From positions 1 through 52,862 of the forward strand of contig NZ_LIPP01000115.1 in assembly GCF_001418335.1 (NCBI RefSeq): a stretch of DNA of 52,862 bases, written 5' to 3'. The notes under the pieces were generated by a model. That model searched no databases and had not been told where the DNA came from. It saw nothing but the letters and a program-made list of their open reading frames with translations. Within the stretch, counting starts at the first letter, position 1, and each line of letters starts with the position of its first letter. The position numbers and the translations under genes were made by a program. This DNA is from Streptomyces aurantiacus. Its GTDB lineage: Bacteria > Actinomycetota > Actinomycetes > Streptomycetales > Streptomycetaceae. Of the stretch, positions 16,535 through 26,169 are shown piece by piece.

Positions 16535-18577
16535 TCAGCTCTCGGTGGTGCGGTCCTCGGGAGCCGTCTCGGTCGCCGGGAGCGCCTCCTTGGAGGTGTT
16601 GGCGCTCGCGGTGATCGCGGGGCTCGAACCGTTCGCACCGTTCGTCAGTGACAGCTCCCTGGGGGAGAGCACCGGCGGGCGGGTGGACGGCGTGCGGCGG
16701 GAGGAGCCGGTCCACGCGGGGCGGGCCGGACGCTTGATGAGGGGAGCGAAGACCTCGGCGATCTGCTCCTTGCTCAGCGTCTCCTTCTCCAGCAGCTGGA
16801 GCACCAGCGCGTCGAGGACGTCGCGGTTCTCGACCAGGATTTCCCAGGCCTCGTTGTGCGCGTTCTCGATGAGCTTCTTGACCTCTTCGTCGACGAGCGC
16901 GGCGACCTCTTCCGAGTAGTCGCGCGGGTGCGACATCTCCCGGCCCAGGAAGGGCTCGGTGTTGTCGCCGCCGAACTTGATGGCGCCGAGGCGCTCGGTC
17001 ATGCCGTACTGCGTGACCATCGCGCGGGCCGTGGTGGTGGCCTTCTCGATGTCGTTCGCGGCACCCGTGGTCGGGTCGTGGAAGACGAGCTCCTCGGCCG
17101 CGCGCCCGCCCAGCATGTATGCCAGCTGGTCGAGCATCTCGTTGCGGGTCGTGGAGTACCTGTCCTCGTCCGGCAGGACCATCGTGTAGCCGAGAGCACG
17201 GCCTCTGGAGAGGATCGTGATCTTGTGGACCGGATCGGAGTTCGGTGAGGCCGCCGCGACCAGGGCGTGTCCGCCCTCGTGGTACGCGGTGATCTTCTTC
17301 TCCTTGTCCGACATGATCCGGGTCCGCTTCTGCGGGCCCGCGACCACACGGTCGATCGCCTCGTCGAGCATCTCGTTGTCGACCAGCTTCCCGTTGTTGC
17401 GCGCGGTGAGCAGCGCAGCTTCGTTCAGCACGTTCGACAGGTCCGCGCCCGTGAAGCCGGGCGTACGACGCGCGACGGCCGACAGGTCGACGTCCGGCGC
17501 GACCGGCTTGCCCTTCTGGTGGACCTTGAGGATCTCCAGACGGCCCTGCATGTCCGGGCGATCGACCGCGATCTGGCGGTCGAAGCGGCCGGGGCGCAGG
17601 AGGGCCGGGTCGAGGATGTCCGGGCGGTTCGTGGCGGCGATGAGAATCACGCCGCCCTTCACGTCGAAGCCGTCCATCTCGACGAGCAGCTGGTTCAGCG
17701 TCTGCTCGCGCTCGTCGTGACCGCCGCCGAGGCCGGCGCCGCGATGGCGGCCGACCGCGTCGATCTCGTCCACGAAGACGATCGCCGGGGCGTTCGCCTT
17801 GGCCTGCTCGAACAGGTCACGGACTCGGGAGGCACCGACACCGACGAACATCTCGACGAAGTCGGAACCGGAGATCGAGTAGAAGGGAACGCCCGCCTCG
17901 CCCGCGACGGCGCGTGCGAGCAGCGTCTTGCCCGTACCGGGAGGCCCGTACAGGAGGACGCCCTTGGGGATCTTGGCGCCGACGGCCTGGAACTTCGCCG
18001 GCTCCTGGAGGAACTCCTTGATCTCGTGGAGTTCCTCGACCGCCTCGTCCGCGCCCGCCACGTCGGCGAACGTCGTCTTCGGGGTGTCCTTGGTGATGAG
18101 CTTCGCCTTGGACTTCCCGAACTGCATGACCCGGGAGCCGCCGCCCTGCATCTGATTCATCAGGAACAGGAAGACGACGACGATGAGGACGAAGGGAAGC
18201 AGGGACAGCAGGATGCCGACGAAGGCGTTCTGCTTGGTCGGCGAGACCGTATAGCCGTCCGGAATCTGCTTGTTCTGGTACTTGTCCTGGAGGGTGGTGG
18301 CCAGGTTCACACCCTGGTCGCCGATGTAGCTCGCCTGGATCTTCGAGCTGCCCTCGATCTTTTCGCCGTCTTTGAGCTCGGCTTTGATGATCTGCTCGTC
18401 GCCAGTGGTGATCTTGGCCTGTTTGACCTTGTTGTCACTGATCGCCTGGACGACCTGGCCGGTGTCCACCGTCTTGTAGCCGCCGGACGAGCCGACGACC
18501 TGCATCAACACGACCACGGCAAGGACGGCCAGCACGATCCACATGACCGGCCCACGGAAGTATCGCTTCACGTCCAT
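16535..18577 (-). CDS. ftsH: ATP-dependent zinc metalloprotease FtsH
   Basis: A membrane AAA+ protease that degrades damaged membrane proteins and regulators. Two membrane spans (about 11-29 and 119-140) flank a periplasmic-side domain. Walker A GPPGTGKT is at 211-218, Walker [28 protein letters not shown], and the zinc site HEGGHA. At 680 residues it has normal length with a Pro/Ser-rich tail. I use ATG 18577 ([10 protein letters not shown]), where homologues begin; ATG 18613 would add 12 residues and neither has an ideal ribosome site. Confidence 0.96.
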   Translation of the reverse strand: MDVKRYFRGPVMWIVLAVLAVVVLMQVVGSSGGYKTVDTGQVVQAISDNKVKQAKITTGDEQIIKAELKDGEKIEGSSKIQASYIGDQGVNLATTLQDKYQNKQIPDGYTVSPTKQNAFVGILLSLLPFVLIVVVFLFLMNQMQGGGSRVMQFGKSKAKLITKDTPKTTFADVAGADEAVEELHEIKEFLQEPAKFQAVGAKIPKGVLLYGPPGTGKTLLARAVAGEAGVPFYSISGSDFVEMFVGVGASRVRDLFEQAKANAPAIVFVDEIDAVGRHRGAGLGGGHDEREQTLNQLLVEMDGFDVKGGVILIAATNRPDILDPALLRPGRFDRQIAVDRPDMQGRLEILKVHQKGKPVAPDVDLSAVARRTPGFTGADLSNVLNEAALLTARNNGKLVDNEMLDEAIDRVVAGPQKRTRIMSDKEKKITAYHEGGHALVAAASPNSDPVHKITILSRGRALGYTMVLPDEDRYSTTRNEMLDQLAYMLGGRAAEELVFHDPTTGAANDIEKATTTARAMVTQYGMTERLGAIKFGGDNTEPFLGREMSHPRDYSEEVAALVDEEVKKLIENAHNEAWEILVENRDVLDALVLQLLEKETLSKEQIAEVFAPLIKRPARPAWTGSSRRTPSTRPPVLSPRELSLTNGANGSSPAITASANTSKEALPATETAPEDRTTES

Positions 18578-18791
18578 CCATACGGAGCGGTGTCGCCCCG
18601 TCCCTCCTGCCATAGTGAGTTTGATTAAGACTGTTCTTCGGACGGTACCTCAGCATTGTCACCCGAAGCCGCACGGTCCGGCTGACAGACCCCGTCCACG
18701 TATGCTCCAACGGCGCGAACCCCGCTGGGGTTCCCGGCCGTCCTACCGGGGTCGGACCCCGCCGGGCGGGGTGTCACCCGTCCAGGGTGCC

Positions 18792-19370
18792 TCAGCCGCC
18801 GTAGACATGGGGCGCGAGCGTACCGACGAACGGCAGGTTCCGGTACTTCTCCGCGTAGTCGAGGCCGTACCCGATGACGAATTCGTTCGGGATGTCGAAG
18901 CCGACCCACTCCACGTCGATCGCGACCTTCGCGGCCTCGGGCTTGCGCAGCAGCGTGCACACCTTGAGGGACGCGGGCTCGCGGGAGCCGAGGTTGGAGA
19001 TCAGCCAGGACAGCGTCAGACCGGAGTCGATGATGTCCTCGACGATCAGGACGTGCCTGCCCTTGATGTCGGTGTCGAGGTCCTTGAGGATCCGCACCAC
19101 TCCGGAGGACTGGGTGCCCGCGCCGTACGAGGAGACGGCCATCCAGTCCATGGTGACGGGGGTGGACAGGGCCCGGGCCAGGTCCGCCATGACCATCACG
19201 GCGCCCTTGAGGACACCGACGATCAGCAGGTCCTTGTCCGCGTACTCCGCGTCGATCTTCGCGGCCAGCTCGATCAGCTTCGCGTCGATCTCTTCCTTGG
19301 TGATGAGCACCGACTGGAGGTCGGTGCCCAGGTCTTTCGCGTCCACCCGCATCACTTTCGGTCGTCCCAC
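18792..19370 (-). CDS. hpt: Hypoxanthine phosphoribosyltransferase
   Basis: Purine salvage enzyme joining PRPP with hypoxanthine or guanine. The PRPP loop [14 protein letters not shown], the early [14 protein letters not shown], and [22 protein letters not shown] near the end are diagnostic. 192 residues from GTG 19370; ATG 19352 (MRVDAKDLG) is an equally plausible start. It lies 91 nt downstream of tilS on the same strand, an order widely conserved in bacteria (tilS-hpt-ftsH). Confidence 0.96.
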   Translation of the reverse strand: MGRPKVMRVDAKDLGTDLQSVLITKEEIDAKLIELAAKIDAEYADKDLLIVGVLKGAVMVMADLARALSTPVTMDWMAVSSYGAGTQSSGVVRILKDLDTDIKGRHVLIVEDIIDSGLTLSWLISNLGSREPASLKVCTLLRKPEAAKVAIDVEWVGFDIPNEFVIGYGLDYAEKYRNLPFVGTLAPHVYGG

Positions 19371-19432
19371 CGGCTGCTTCGCGACGGCCCTCCGCTGGAG
19401 GGGCCGCTCCCCGAAGGGGTTGCCCTCCGGGG

Positions 19433-19457
19433 GAGTCGCCGCCCGGAAGGGCGACTC
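19433..19457. terminator. Hairpin between tilS and hpt
   Basis: GAGTCGCC (19433-19440) pairs with GGCGACTC (19450-19457). The T-rich flank is on the plus strand, whereas the genes run on the minus strand, so it may only attenuate or shape the mRNA. Confidence 0.4.
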
Positions 19458-19461
19458 TTCT

Positions 19462-20562
19462 TCAGCCTTGCCGAATCACCAGTCTGCCACCCTGCCGCTG
19501 GGCGACGACCTTGCCCGGCAGGTTGATGGCTCCCTGGCCGCGCCAGCCGGTGATCAGCCGGTCGATCTCCTCGATGTGCCGGGCGAACAGCGAACCGGCG
19601 GGCGCCCCCGCCTCGATGGCGGCGCGGCGCAGGATGCGGCGGCGCACGGCGGGCGGCAGGGCGTACAGCTTGGCGCACTCCAGGAGGCCCGCAGCGTCGC
19701 GCACGGAGGCCTCGGCCCGGCCGGCCCACGCGTCGAGCGCGTCGGCGTCGTCACGGGACAGCTGGGCCGTACGGGCGAGTGCCTCGACGACGCCCTTGCC
19801 GAGCGCCTTCTCCAGCGCGGGCAGCCCCTCGTGGCGCAGCCGGGAACGGGTGTACGCGGGGTCGGCGTTGTGCGGGTCGTCCCAGACGGGCAGCGACTGG
19901 ACCATGCAGGCCTTGCGGGCGGTCTGCCGGTCCAGGTGCAGGAACGGACGGCGGTAGCGGCGATCCGCGCCCTGCCCTCCGGAGACGGCTGCCATGCCGG
20001 ACAGGGAGCGGGTCCCGGAGCCGCGGGCGAGGCCGAGCAGGACGGTTTCGGCCTGGTCGTCGCGGGTGTGGCCGAGCAGGACCGCGGCGGCGCCGTGCCG
20101 CTCGGCGGCGGCGTCCAGAGCGGTGTACCGGGCGTCGCGGGCGGCGGCTTCGGGGCCGCCGTCGCGGCCGACGCTGACCACGACGGACTCGGCGGGGGCC
20201 AGTCCCAGTTCGGTGAGCCGCAGGACGACCTCGTCGGCGCGCAGGCCGGACCCGGGCTGCAGTCCGTGGTCGACCGTGACGCCGCCGGCGCGGATGCCCA
20301 GCTTGGGCGCCTCGAAGGCGAGGGCGGAGGCGAGCGCCATGGAGTCGGCGCCGCCCGAGCACGCGACCAGCACGAGCGGCGCGCGCGAGGGCCCGCCGGG
20401 GACGCTGTCGGGAGCGCGGTCACGGCCGGACGCGCGACCGGCGGTGCGCTCCCGGTCGGACGCACGATCGAGGAGGTGGTCGGGGGCGTGATCGGTGAGG
20501 ATGTCGTGAAGTACGCGGCGGACCGCCAGGCGTATCGCCGCGACCGCAGGATGGGGACCCAT
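19462..20562 (-). CDS. tilS: tRNA(Ile)-lysidine synthase
   Basis: Modifies C34 of the CAU-anticodon tRNA-Ile to lysidine, using ATP and lysine. The PP-loop [18 protein letters not shown] (about 64-81) and [11 protein letters not shown], then [21 protein letters not shown] are clear. The 366-residue length lacks the longer C-terminal part of the E. coli enzyme, as in other actinobacteria. An Arg/Asp-rich insert (about 24-60, [18 protein letters not shown]) precedes the PP-loop and seems repeat-derived. Confidence 0.95.
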   Translation of the reverse strand: MGPHPAVAAIRLAVRRVLHDILTDHAPDHLLDRASDRERTAGRASGRDRAPDSVPGGPSRAPLVLVACSGGADSMALASALAFEAPKLGIRAGGVTVDHGLQPGSGLRADEVVLRLTELGLAPAESVVVSVGRDGGPEAAARDARYTALDAAAERHGAAAVLLGHTRDDQAETVLLGLARGSGTRSLSGMAAVSGGQGADRRYRRPFLHLDRQTARKACMVQSLPVWDDPHNADPAYTRSRLRHEGLPALEKALGKGVVEALARTAQLSRDDADALDAWAGRAEASVRDAAGLLECAKLYALPPAVRRRILRRAAIEAGAPAGSLFARHIEEIDRLITGWRGQGAINLPGKVVAQRQGGRLVIRQG

Positions 20563-20735
20563 GTCCGGTTCCCTTCATGAAATTGTCGGGGGGTGAGCCC
20601 GAGGTTCGGTCACTCAGAGTGTGTTGATGGTGACAGAACCGGGCCGTTCCCTGAGCATTGCACGCCTACCCATGCCCCACGGTCCCTCGGACGGGTGATT
20701 GGAGGGGCGCTCACCTGCCGTCGGCCGGATTCAGT

Positions 20736-21875
20736 TCACGACTCCGTCTTGCGGTGCACCCGCGCGACCCAGTCCGCCGGTTTGGCGATCTCCGACTTGG
20801 TGGGGAGCGTGTTCGGCGAGGTCCATACGCGGTTGAAGCCGTCCATGCCCACTTCGTCCACGACGGCGCGGACGAACCGCTCGCCGTCCCGGTACTGGCG
20901 CAGCTTCGCGTCGAGGCCCAGCAGCTTGCGCAGGGCGAGGTCGAGGCGGGAGGCGCCGCGGGCGCGCCGCTGCTGGAACTTCTCCCGGATCTCGGCGACG
21001 GACGGGACCACGGCCGGGCCGACACCGTCCATCACGAAGTCGGCGTGGCCCTCCAGGAGGGACATCACGGCGGTGAGCCGGCCGAGGATCTCGCGCTGGG
21101 CGGGGGTCTGCACGATCTCGACGATGGAGCGTGCCTCGTCGCCCTCCTCGCCCTCGGGGCGGCTGCCGGCGAGGGACTGGGCGGCCTCGCGGACGCGCTC
21201 CAGGACGGTCATGGGGTCGACCTCGGTCTCTCCCAGGAAAGACTGGATTTCGCCCTCAAGGTGGTCGCGCAGCCAGGGCACGGCCGTGAACTGCGTGCGG
21301 TGGGTCTCCTCGTGGAGGCAGACCCAGAGCCTGAAGTCGTGGGGCTGGACGTCGAGTTCGCGCTCCACGTGCACGATGTTCGGCGCCACCAGGAGCAGCC
21401 TGCCGCCGCCGTTCGGCGAACCCGGGGGGCCGCCGGCCGGGAGGTCCCGGGTGGCGGGGGCGAACGTCTCGTACTGGCCGAGGACCCTGGAGGACAGGAA
21501 GGACAGCAGCATGCCCAGCTCGACGCCGGTGACCTTGCCGCCGACGGCGCCGAGGACGGCTCCGCCGGGAGTGCTGCCGCGACGTTCCTGCATCTTGTCG
21601 AGCAGCGGTTTGAGGATCTCCCGGAACCCGGCGACGTTCGCCCGGACCCAGCCCGGCCGGTCGACGACGAGGATGGGGGTGTCGTGGAGATCGTCCCCGC
21701 CCATCCGCGTGAAGCCGCGGACGTGTTCCTCCGACGCCTTCGCATGCCGGCGCAGCTCGGCGACGACGGCCCTGGCCTCGTCGCGGCTCACCTCTGGGCC
21801 CGGCCGTACGAGCCGGGTCGCGGTCGCCACCGCGAGATTCCAGTCGACCATCTCGGCACCACCGATGCTCGTCAT
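20736..21875 (-). CDS. Zincin-like metallopeptidase (DUF2342, 'coenzyme F420 biosynthesis-associated' family)
   Basis: A 379-residue protein with a zinc-binding HEETH at residues 188-192 (LWVCLHEETHRTQF), followed later by LEGHADFVMDGVGP, the pattern of the actinobacterial DUF2342 zincins. The N-terminal half is helical. It is encoded upstream of tilS with a 173-nt gap, a neighbourhood typical of Streptomyces and mycobacteria. The substrate is unknown, and the F420 label in databases reflects context rather than an assay. Confidence 0.88.
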   Translation of the reverse strand: MTSIGGAEMVDWNLAVATATRLVRPGPEVSRDEARAVVAELRRHAKASEEHVRGFTRMGGDDLHDTPILVVDRPGWVRANVAGFREILKPLLDKMQERRGSTPGGAVLGAVGGKVTGVELGMLLSFLSSRVLGQYETFAPATRDLPAGGPPGSPNGGGRLLLVAPNIVHVERELDVQPHDFRLWVCLHEETHRTQFTAVPWLRDHLEGEIQSFLGETEVDPMTVLERVREAAQSLAGSRPEGEEGDEARSIVEIVQTPAQREILGRLTAVMSLLEGHADFVMDGVGPAVVPSVAEIREKFQQRRARGASRLDLALRKLLGLDAKLRQYRDGERFVRAVVDEVGMDGFNRVWTSPNTLPTKSEIAKPADWVARVHRKTES

Positions 21876-21968
21876 GCAGTCAACCGTACGTGAGCGCTGC
21901 CGCTTGGGGCAGGGGTGGACGGTGGGGGTGCCCCCTTTGTCGATCGTCCGCGGGTGCGCTGTGGCCGG

Positions 21969-22018
21969 GCGCGCAGTTCCCCGCGCCCCTTACGGGGCGC
22001 TGCCCCTCAAGGGGCGCG
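21969..22018. repeat. Dispersed hairpin repeat, copy 3
   Basis: The 20-mer starts at 21970 (GCGCAGTTCCCCGCGCCCCT) and is followed by interlocking GC arms (CGGGGCGC, GGGGCGCG) that can form two hairpins. It lies after the dacB stop (22041, minus strand) and upstream of the zincin gene. Confidence 0.75.
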
Positions 22019-22040
22019 CCCGAGCCAGGACCGGAAATCT

Positions 22041-23651
22041 TCAGTCGCAGCCGCAGGTCGCCAGGGTTGACGCCAGTTGGTCCAGGGTCTGCTGGGTGGT
22101 CGTGGGGTTCGCGGGTGGGGTGGACGAGGTCAGGAAGGCGAAGGCCAGCAGGCGGCCGTCCTTGTCCACGACCGTGCCCGCCAGCGTGTGGACGCCGGTC
22201 AGGGTGCCTGTCTTGGCGCGTACGAGGCCGGTGCCCGGCCGGCCCGCGTAGCGCTTGCTGAGGGTGCCGGTGAAGCCGGCGACGGGGAGCCCGGTGAGGA
22301 CCGGGCGGAGTTCGGGGCGGTCCGGGGCGGCGGCCTCGGCCAGCAGGGCCGTGAGGAGGTTCGCGGTGAGTTTGTCCGCGCGGTCCAGGCCGCTGCCGTC
22401 CGCGAACCGGGCGCCCTTGAGGGGCAGCCCGAGCTTCTTCAGCTCCTTGCCGGTCGCCGCGGCGCCGCCCGCGAAGCTCGCCGGTTCGCCGGAGGCGAGG
22501 GCGGTCTGGCGGGCGAGGGCCTCGGCGATGTCGTTGTCGCTGCTGGTCAGCATGCGTTCGACCAAGGCGGACAGCGGCGGGGACTGCACCTTGGCGAGGG
22601 GCTCGGCGCGGTCGGTCGCCTTGGAGGGGCCGGGCGCGGTGGTCTCGATGCCGCGGTCCTTCAGCAGCTCCGCGAACTTCTTCGCCGCGTCGGCCGCCGG
22701 GTCCGCGCCGCGGTCGGCGGGGCCGCTGGAGGAGTCGTCGAGGCGGGCCTCGTCGGCCATCAGGGCGGTGACCGGGGCGAGGTTGGTGTTGGGGCCGATG
22801 GGGTGCACGGCGGAACCCGCGTACAGCGAGGTGTCGTACGAGAGGGTCACCTCCGCGGTCTTGCGGGACTTCAGAGCGCGGGCCGTGTCGTCGGCGAGGG
22901 AGCGCAGGCTCGCGTTGCCGTTCGCGTCCTTGCGGGCGGTCAGGGTGGGATCGCCGCCGCCGACGAGGATGACCTCCTCGGTGCCGGGTTCGAGGACGGT
23001 CCTGGTCGGGATGCGGTGGTCCCCGCCGACGGCACCGAGCGCCGCGACGGCCGTGGCGATCTTCGTGGTGGAGGCCGGGGTCAGCGCGTCGTCCGCGCCC
23101 TTGCCGTACAGGCGTTCGCCGGTGGCCATGTCGACGACGGCGCCCGCGCGGCCGGCACCGAGCGAGGGGTCGTCGAGCAGCGGTCCCAGGACGTCCGCCA
23201 GAGCCTTCTCCGTGGGGGGCGAGCCCGTGGAGCGGCCAAGGCCGGCGAGCACGGACACGGCGCTGGGGGCGGGTGCCGGCGCCTTTCCGGACGTACCGGA
23301 CACAAGTCCGTGATCTGCGCCACCTGCGCGCTCCCGCGATGCGGCCCAGTCGCGCTCCGCCGTACGCTGACCGGTGGAGTCCCAGGGCCCGGCAGCGGTG
23401 ACCACGGTGACCGCCACGACGAGTCCGAGGGTGGCGGCGCCCGTCGTGAACTGCACGGTCGACGGTCGCCTGACCAGCGGTTTCACGACTTCTGTCGCCC
23501 GAGCGAGCGGTGGCTTCAGGGTTTGTGCCGCCTTGGCGAGCGGTGGCCGCACGGCCTCCGCGGCCCGTGCGAGTCGCGGTTTCACGGATCGCGCGACCCG
23601 CGCCACATGCGGTCTCGCGGCCCGCCAGGCCCTCAGCTCCGGCACGACCAC
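22041..23651 (-). CDS. dacB: D-alanyl-D-alanine carboxypeptidase/endopeptidase (PBP4, peptidase S13)
   Basis: A peptidoglycan-trimming enzyme on the outer face of the membrane. Active-site motifs: SxxK as STTK with Ser194, SxN as SDNDIAEALAR, and KTG as KTGTLTGVHTLAG. One membrane span at about 67-88 gives an N-in anchor. The 65-residue cytoplasmic N-terminus is unusual: it carries about four 11-residue basic/hydrophobic units (RLARAAEAVRP, PLAKAAQTLKP, PLARATEVVKP, LVRR). It is divergent from ppa, with 79 nt between starts. At 536 residues it is normal apart from the extension. Confidence 0.93.
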   Translation of the reverse strand: MVVPELRAWRAARPHVARVARSVKPRLARAAEAVRPPLAKAAQTLKPPLARATEVVKPLVRRPSTVQFTTGAATLGLVVAVTVVTAAGPWDSTGQRTAERDWAASRERAGGADHGLVSGTSGKAPAPAPSAVSVLAGLGRSTGSPPTEKALADVLGPLLDDPSLGAGRAGAVVDMATGERLYGKGADDALTPASTTKIATAVAALGAVGGDHRIPTRTVLEPGTEEVILVGGGDPTLTARKDANGNASLRSLADDTARALKSRKTAEVTLSYDTSLYAGSAVHPIGPNTNLAPVTALMADEARLDDSSSGPADRGADPAADAAKKFAELLKDRGIETTAPGPSKATDRAEPLAKVQSPPLSALVERMLTSSDNDIAEALARQTALASGEPASFAGGAAATGKELKKLGLPLKGARFADGSGLDRADKLTANLLTALLAEAAAPDRPELRPVLTGLPVAGFTGTLSKRYAGRPGTGLVRAKTGTLTGVHTLAGTVVDKDGRLLAFAFLTSSTPPANPTTTQQTLDQLASTLATCGCD

Positions 23652-23730
23652 CAGCCCCTTTCGCGATCACACACCTGCGTGAGGGACACTTAACCACCAG
23701 AACTATGTGTTGATCATGGAGGAGCCACCG

Positions 23731-24222
23731 GTGGAGTTCGACGTCACGATCGAGATTCCGAAGGGTTCACGGAACAAGTACGAGGTGGACCACGAGACCG
23801 GTCGGATCCGTCTGGACCGTCGCCTCTTCACCTCGACCAGCTACCCGGCCGACTACGGCTTCGTCGAGAACACCCTCGGCGAGGACGGCGACCCGCTGGA
23901 CGCGCTGGTCATCCTGGACGAGCCGACCTTCCCCGGCTGCCTCATCCAGTGCCGCACCATCGGGATGTTCCGTATGACGGACGAGGCCGGCGGCGACGAC
24001 AAGCTGCTGTGCGTTCCCGCGCACGACCCGCGTGTGGAGCACCTGCGGGACATCCACCACGTGTCGGAGTTCGACCGTCTGGAGATCCAGCACTTCTTCG
24101 AGGTCTACAAGGACCTGGAGCCGGGCAAGTCCGTCGAGGGCGCCAACTGGGTGGGCCGTACGGACGCCGAGGCCGAGGTCGAGCGGTCGTACAAGCGTTT
24201 CAAGGAGACGGGCGGTCACTGA
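23731..24222 (+). CDS. ppa: Inorganic pyrophosphatase (family I)
   Basis: Hydrolyses pyrophosphate to phosphate and so drives biosynthesis. The signature [10 protein letters not shown] is present, with [19 protein letters not shown] and [13 protein letters not shown] before it. I choose GTG 23731 ([10 protein letters not shown]): GGAGGAG at 23718-23724 lies 6 nt before it. The result is 163 residues, the standard length. Confidence 0.97.
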   Translation: MEFDVTIEIPKGSRNKYEVDHETGRIRLDRRLFTSTSYPADYGFVENTLGEDGDPLDALVILDEPTFPGCLIQCRTIGMFRMTDEAGGDDKLLCVPAHDPRVEHLRDIHHVSEFDRLEIQHFFEVYKDLEPGKSVEGANWVGRTDAEAEVERSYKRFKETGGH

Positions 24223-24229
24223 TCTCCTC

Positions 24230-24265
24230 GGGTCCCTGGGATCTCCCTGGGTCCCTGGGATCTCC
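24230..24265. repeat. Two 17-bp direct repeats after ppa
   Basis: GGGTCCCTGGGATCTCC occurs exactly at 24230-24246 and 24249-24265 (period 19), within the 186-nt gap between ppa and the exporter gene. Confidence 0.85.
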
Positions 24266-24285
24266 TTGGGCCTCCTTGTGCGCTG

Positions 24286-24320
24286 CGGGCCGCGTGACCT
24301 CGACCGGGTCGCGCGGCCCG
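24286..24320. terminator. Intrinsic terminator downstream of ppa
   Basis: CGGGCCGCGTGACC (24286-24299) pairs with GGTCGCGCGGCCCG (24307-24320), with one mismatch and a short loop, followed by TTCGTATGT. Confidence 0.75.
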
Positions 24321-24408
24321 TTCGTATGTAAGTGCGCATACTGGGCATGCTGGGCGTACTGGAGGTGCGATTCGGGAGCTTCGGGAGCTGTGGTGTCGGG
24401 AGTTGTGG

Positions 24409-26067
24409 GTGACTGAGCCGGAGGCCGAGGACCGTAAGCCGCAGTCGGACGAGGCACGCAGCGCCTTCGTTCCGCCGGACGGTGTGGTGGCGCAGGCCCC
24501 GCCCGTCGAGGAGGAGCCGTCGACGACGTCCGAGTTCGCCCTGCCCAAGGGCCTCGACGTCCCTCAGACGCCGGCCGTCGCCGAGTCCGAGGGGTCGGCG
24601 TTCAGCTCTCCGAGGACGTACCGCTCCAGGCAGGCGCCGCTCGCGTTCACCCCGCCGGCGGGCATACCGCGGGTCGACCTCGTCAGGGACGCCCCCTGGC
24701 AGGACCGGATGCGCACGATGCTGCGCATGCCGGTCGCCGATCGGCCGGTGCCCGACATCGTGCAGAAGGCGGAGGACGAGGGTCCCGCCGTGCCGCGCGT
24801 CCTCGACCTCACCCTGCGTATCGGCGAGTTGCTGCTCGCGGGCGGGGAGGGCGCCGAGGACGTGGACGCGGCGATGTTCGCCGTCTGCCGTTCCTACGGC
24901 CTCGACCGCTGCGAGCCGAACGTCACCTTCACCCTGCTGTCCATCTCGTACCAGCCGTCGCTGGTCGACGATCCGGTGACCGCGTCGCGGACCGTACGGC
25001 GCCGGGGCACCGACTACACGCGTCTGGCGGCCGTCTACCAACTCGTCGACGACATCAGCGACGACGAGACCGAGATCTCCCTGGAGGAGGCCTACCGGCG
25101 CCTCGCGGAGATCCGCCGCAACCGGCACCCGTACAGCGGCTGGGTGCTGACCGTCGCCACCGGGCTGCTCGCGGGCGCGGCCTCCGTGCTCGTCGGCGGT
25201 GACGTGATCGTCTTCGTCGCGGCGGTCGTCGGCGCGATGCTGGGCGACCGGCTGGCGTGGCTGTGCGCCGGGCGCGGACTGCCGGAGTTCTACCAGTTCA
25301 CGGTGGCCGCGATGCCGGCCGCCGCGATGGGTGCCGCGCTCACGGTCGCGCACGTCGACGTGCGCGCGTCCGCGGTGATCACCGGTGGGCTGTTCGCGCT
25401 GCTGCCCGGACGGGCGCTGGTGGCCGGCGTGCAGGACGGGCTGACCGGCTACTACATCACCGCCGCGGCCCGGCTCCTGGAAGTCATGTACTTCTACGTC
25501 GGCATCGTCATCGGCGTCCTCGTGATCCTGTACTTCGGCGTGACGCTGGGCGCCGAGCTGAACCCGGACGCGGCCCTGGAGTCCGCCGAGCGGCCGGGGT
25601 GGCAGATCGCCGCGTCGATGCTCCTGACGGTCAGCTTCGCGGTCCTGCTCCAGCAGGAACGTTCCACCGTGCTGATCGTGACCCTCAACGGCGGGGTCGC
25701 GTGGAGCGTGTACGGCGCGATGCACTACGCGGGCGAGATCTCGCCGGTCGCCTCGACGGCCGTGGCCGCCGGGCTCGTGGGGCTGTTCGGGCAGCTCATG
25801 TCGCGCTACCGGTTCGCCTCGGCGCTGCCGTACACGACCGCCGCGATCGGGCCGCTGCTGCCCGGTTCCGCCACGTACTTCGGGCTGCTCGCGATCGCCG
25901 AGAACGACGTCGACGCGGGGCTGGTGTCGCTCAGCAAGGCGGCCGCGCTCGCGATGGCCATCGCGATCGGGATGAACCTGGGGTCGGAGATCTCACGGCT
26001 GTTCCTGCGGCTGCCGGGGGCTACGGCGGCGGCTCGGCGGGCCGCGAAGCGCACCCGCGGGTTCTGA
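24409..26067 (+). CDS. Threonine/serine exporter family protein (ThrE type)
   Basis: A 552-residue protein. The N-terminal ~130 residues are soluble and low complexity. A ThrE domain follows, with VLDLTLRIGELLLAGGEGAEDVDAAM at the start, then about ten membrane spans in two blocks, including GWVLTVATGLLAGAASVLVGG, AGRGLPEFYQFTVAAMPAAAMG and the second block beginning IAASMLLTVSFAVLLQQER. Homologues export threonine and serine (ThrE of Corynebacterium). GTG 24409 has GGGAG 6 nt upstream. It is likely monocistronic. Confidence 0.9.
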   Translation: MTEPEAEDRKPQSDEARSAFVPPDGVVAQAPPVEEEPSTTSEFALPKGLDVPQTPAVAESEGSAFSSPRTYRSRQAPLAFTPPAGIPRVDLVRDAPWQDRMRTMLRMPVADRPVPDIVQKAEDEGPAVPRVLDLTLRIGELLLAGGEGAEDVDAAMFAVCRSYGLDRCEPNVTFTLLSISYQPSLVDDPVTASRTVRRRGTDYTRLAAVYQLVDDISDDETEISLEEAYRRLAEIRRNRHPYSGWVLTVATGLLAGAASVLVGGDVIVFVAAVVGAMLGDRLAWLCAGRGLPEFYQFTVAAMPAAAMGAALTVAHVDVRASAVITGGLFALLPGRALVAGVQDGLTGYYITAAARLLEVMYFYVGIVIGVLVILYFGVTLGAELNPDAALESAERPGWQIAASMLLTVSFAVLLQQERSTVLIVTLNGGVAWSVYGAMHYAGEISPVASTAVAAGLVGLFGQLMSRYRFASALPYTTAAIGPLLPGSATYFGLLAIAENDVDAGLVSLSKAAALAMAIAIGMNLGSEISRLFLRLPGATAAARRAAKRTRGF

Positions 26068-26121
26068 GGTTTTTTTGGGGGCTGACCGTCGTTGTGTGAC
26101 CGACGGCCGTCGTGGGCTGGT

Positions 26122-26166
26122 CGCGCAGTTCCCCGCGCCCCTGAAAGGGCACCTCTGAGGGGCGCC
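26122..26166. repeat. Dispersed hairpin repeat, copy 4
   Basis: CGCGCAGTTCCCCGCGCCCC begins at 26122, and AGGGGCGCC follows to give a stem. It lies between the convergent ends of the exporter (26067) and DedA (26170) genes. Confidence 0.75.
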
Positions 26167-26169
26167 GGA

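Noticed and set aside
23767..25725. A 652-codon minus-strand open frame opposite ppa and the exporter.
   Set aside because: It is a high-GC shadow frame: rich in His/Arg/Gln without domains, while the plus strand encodes two clear proteins.
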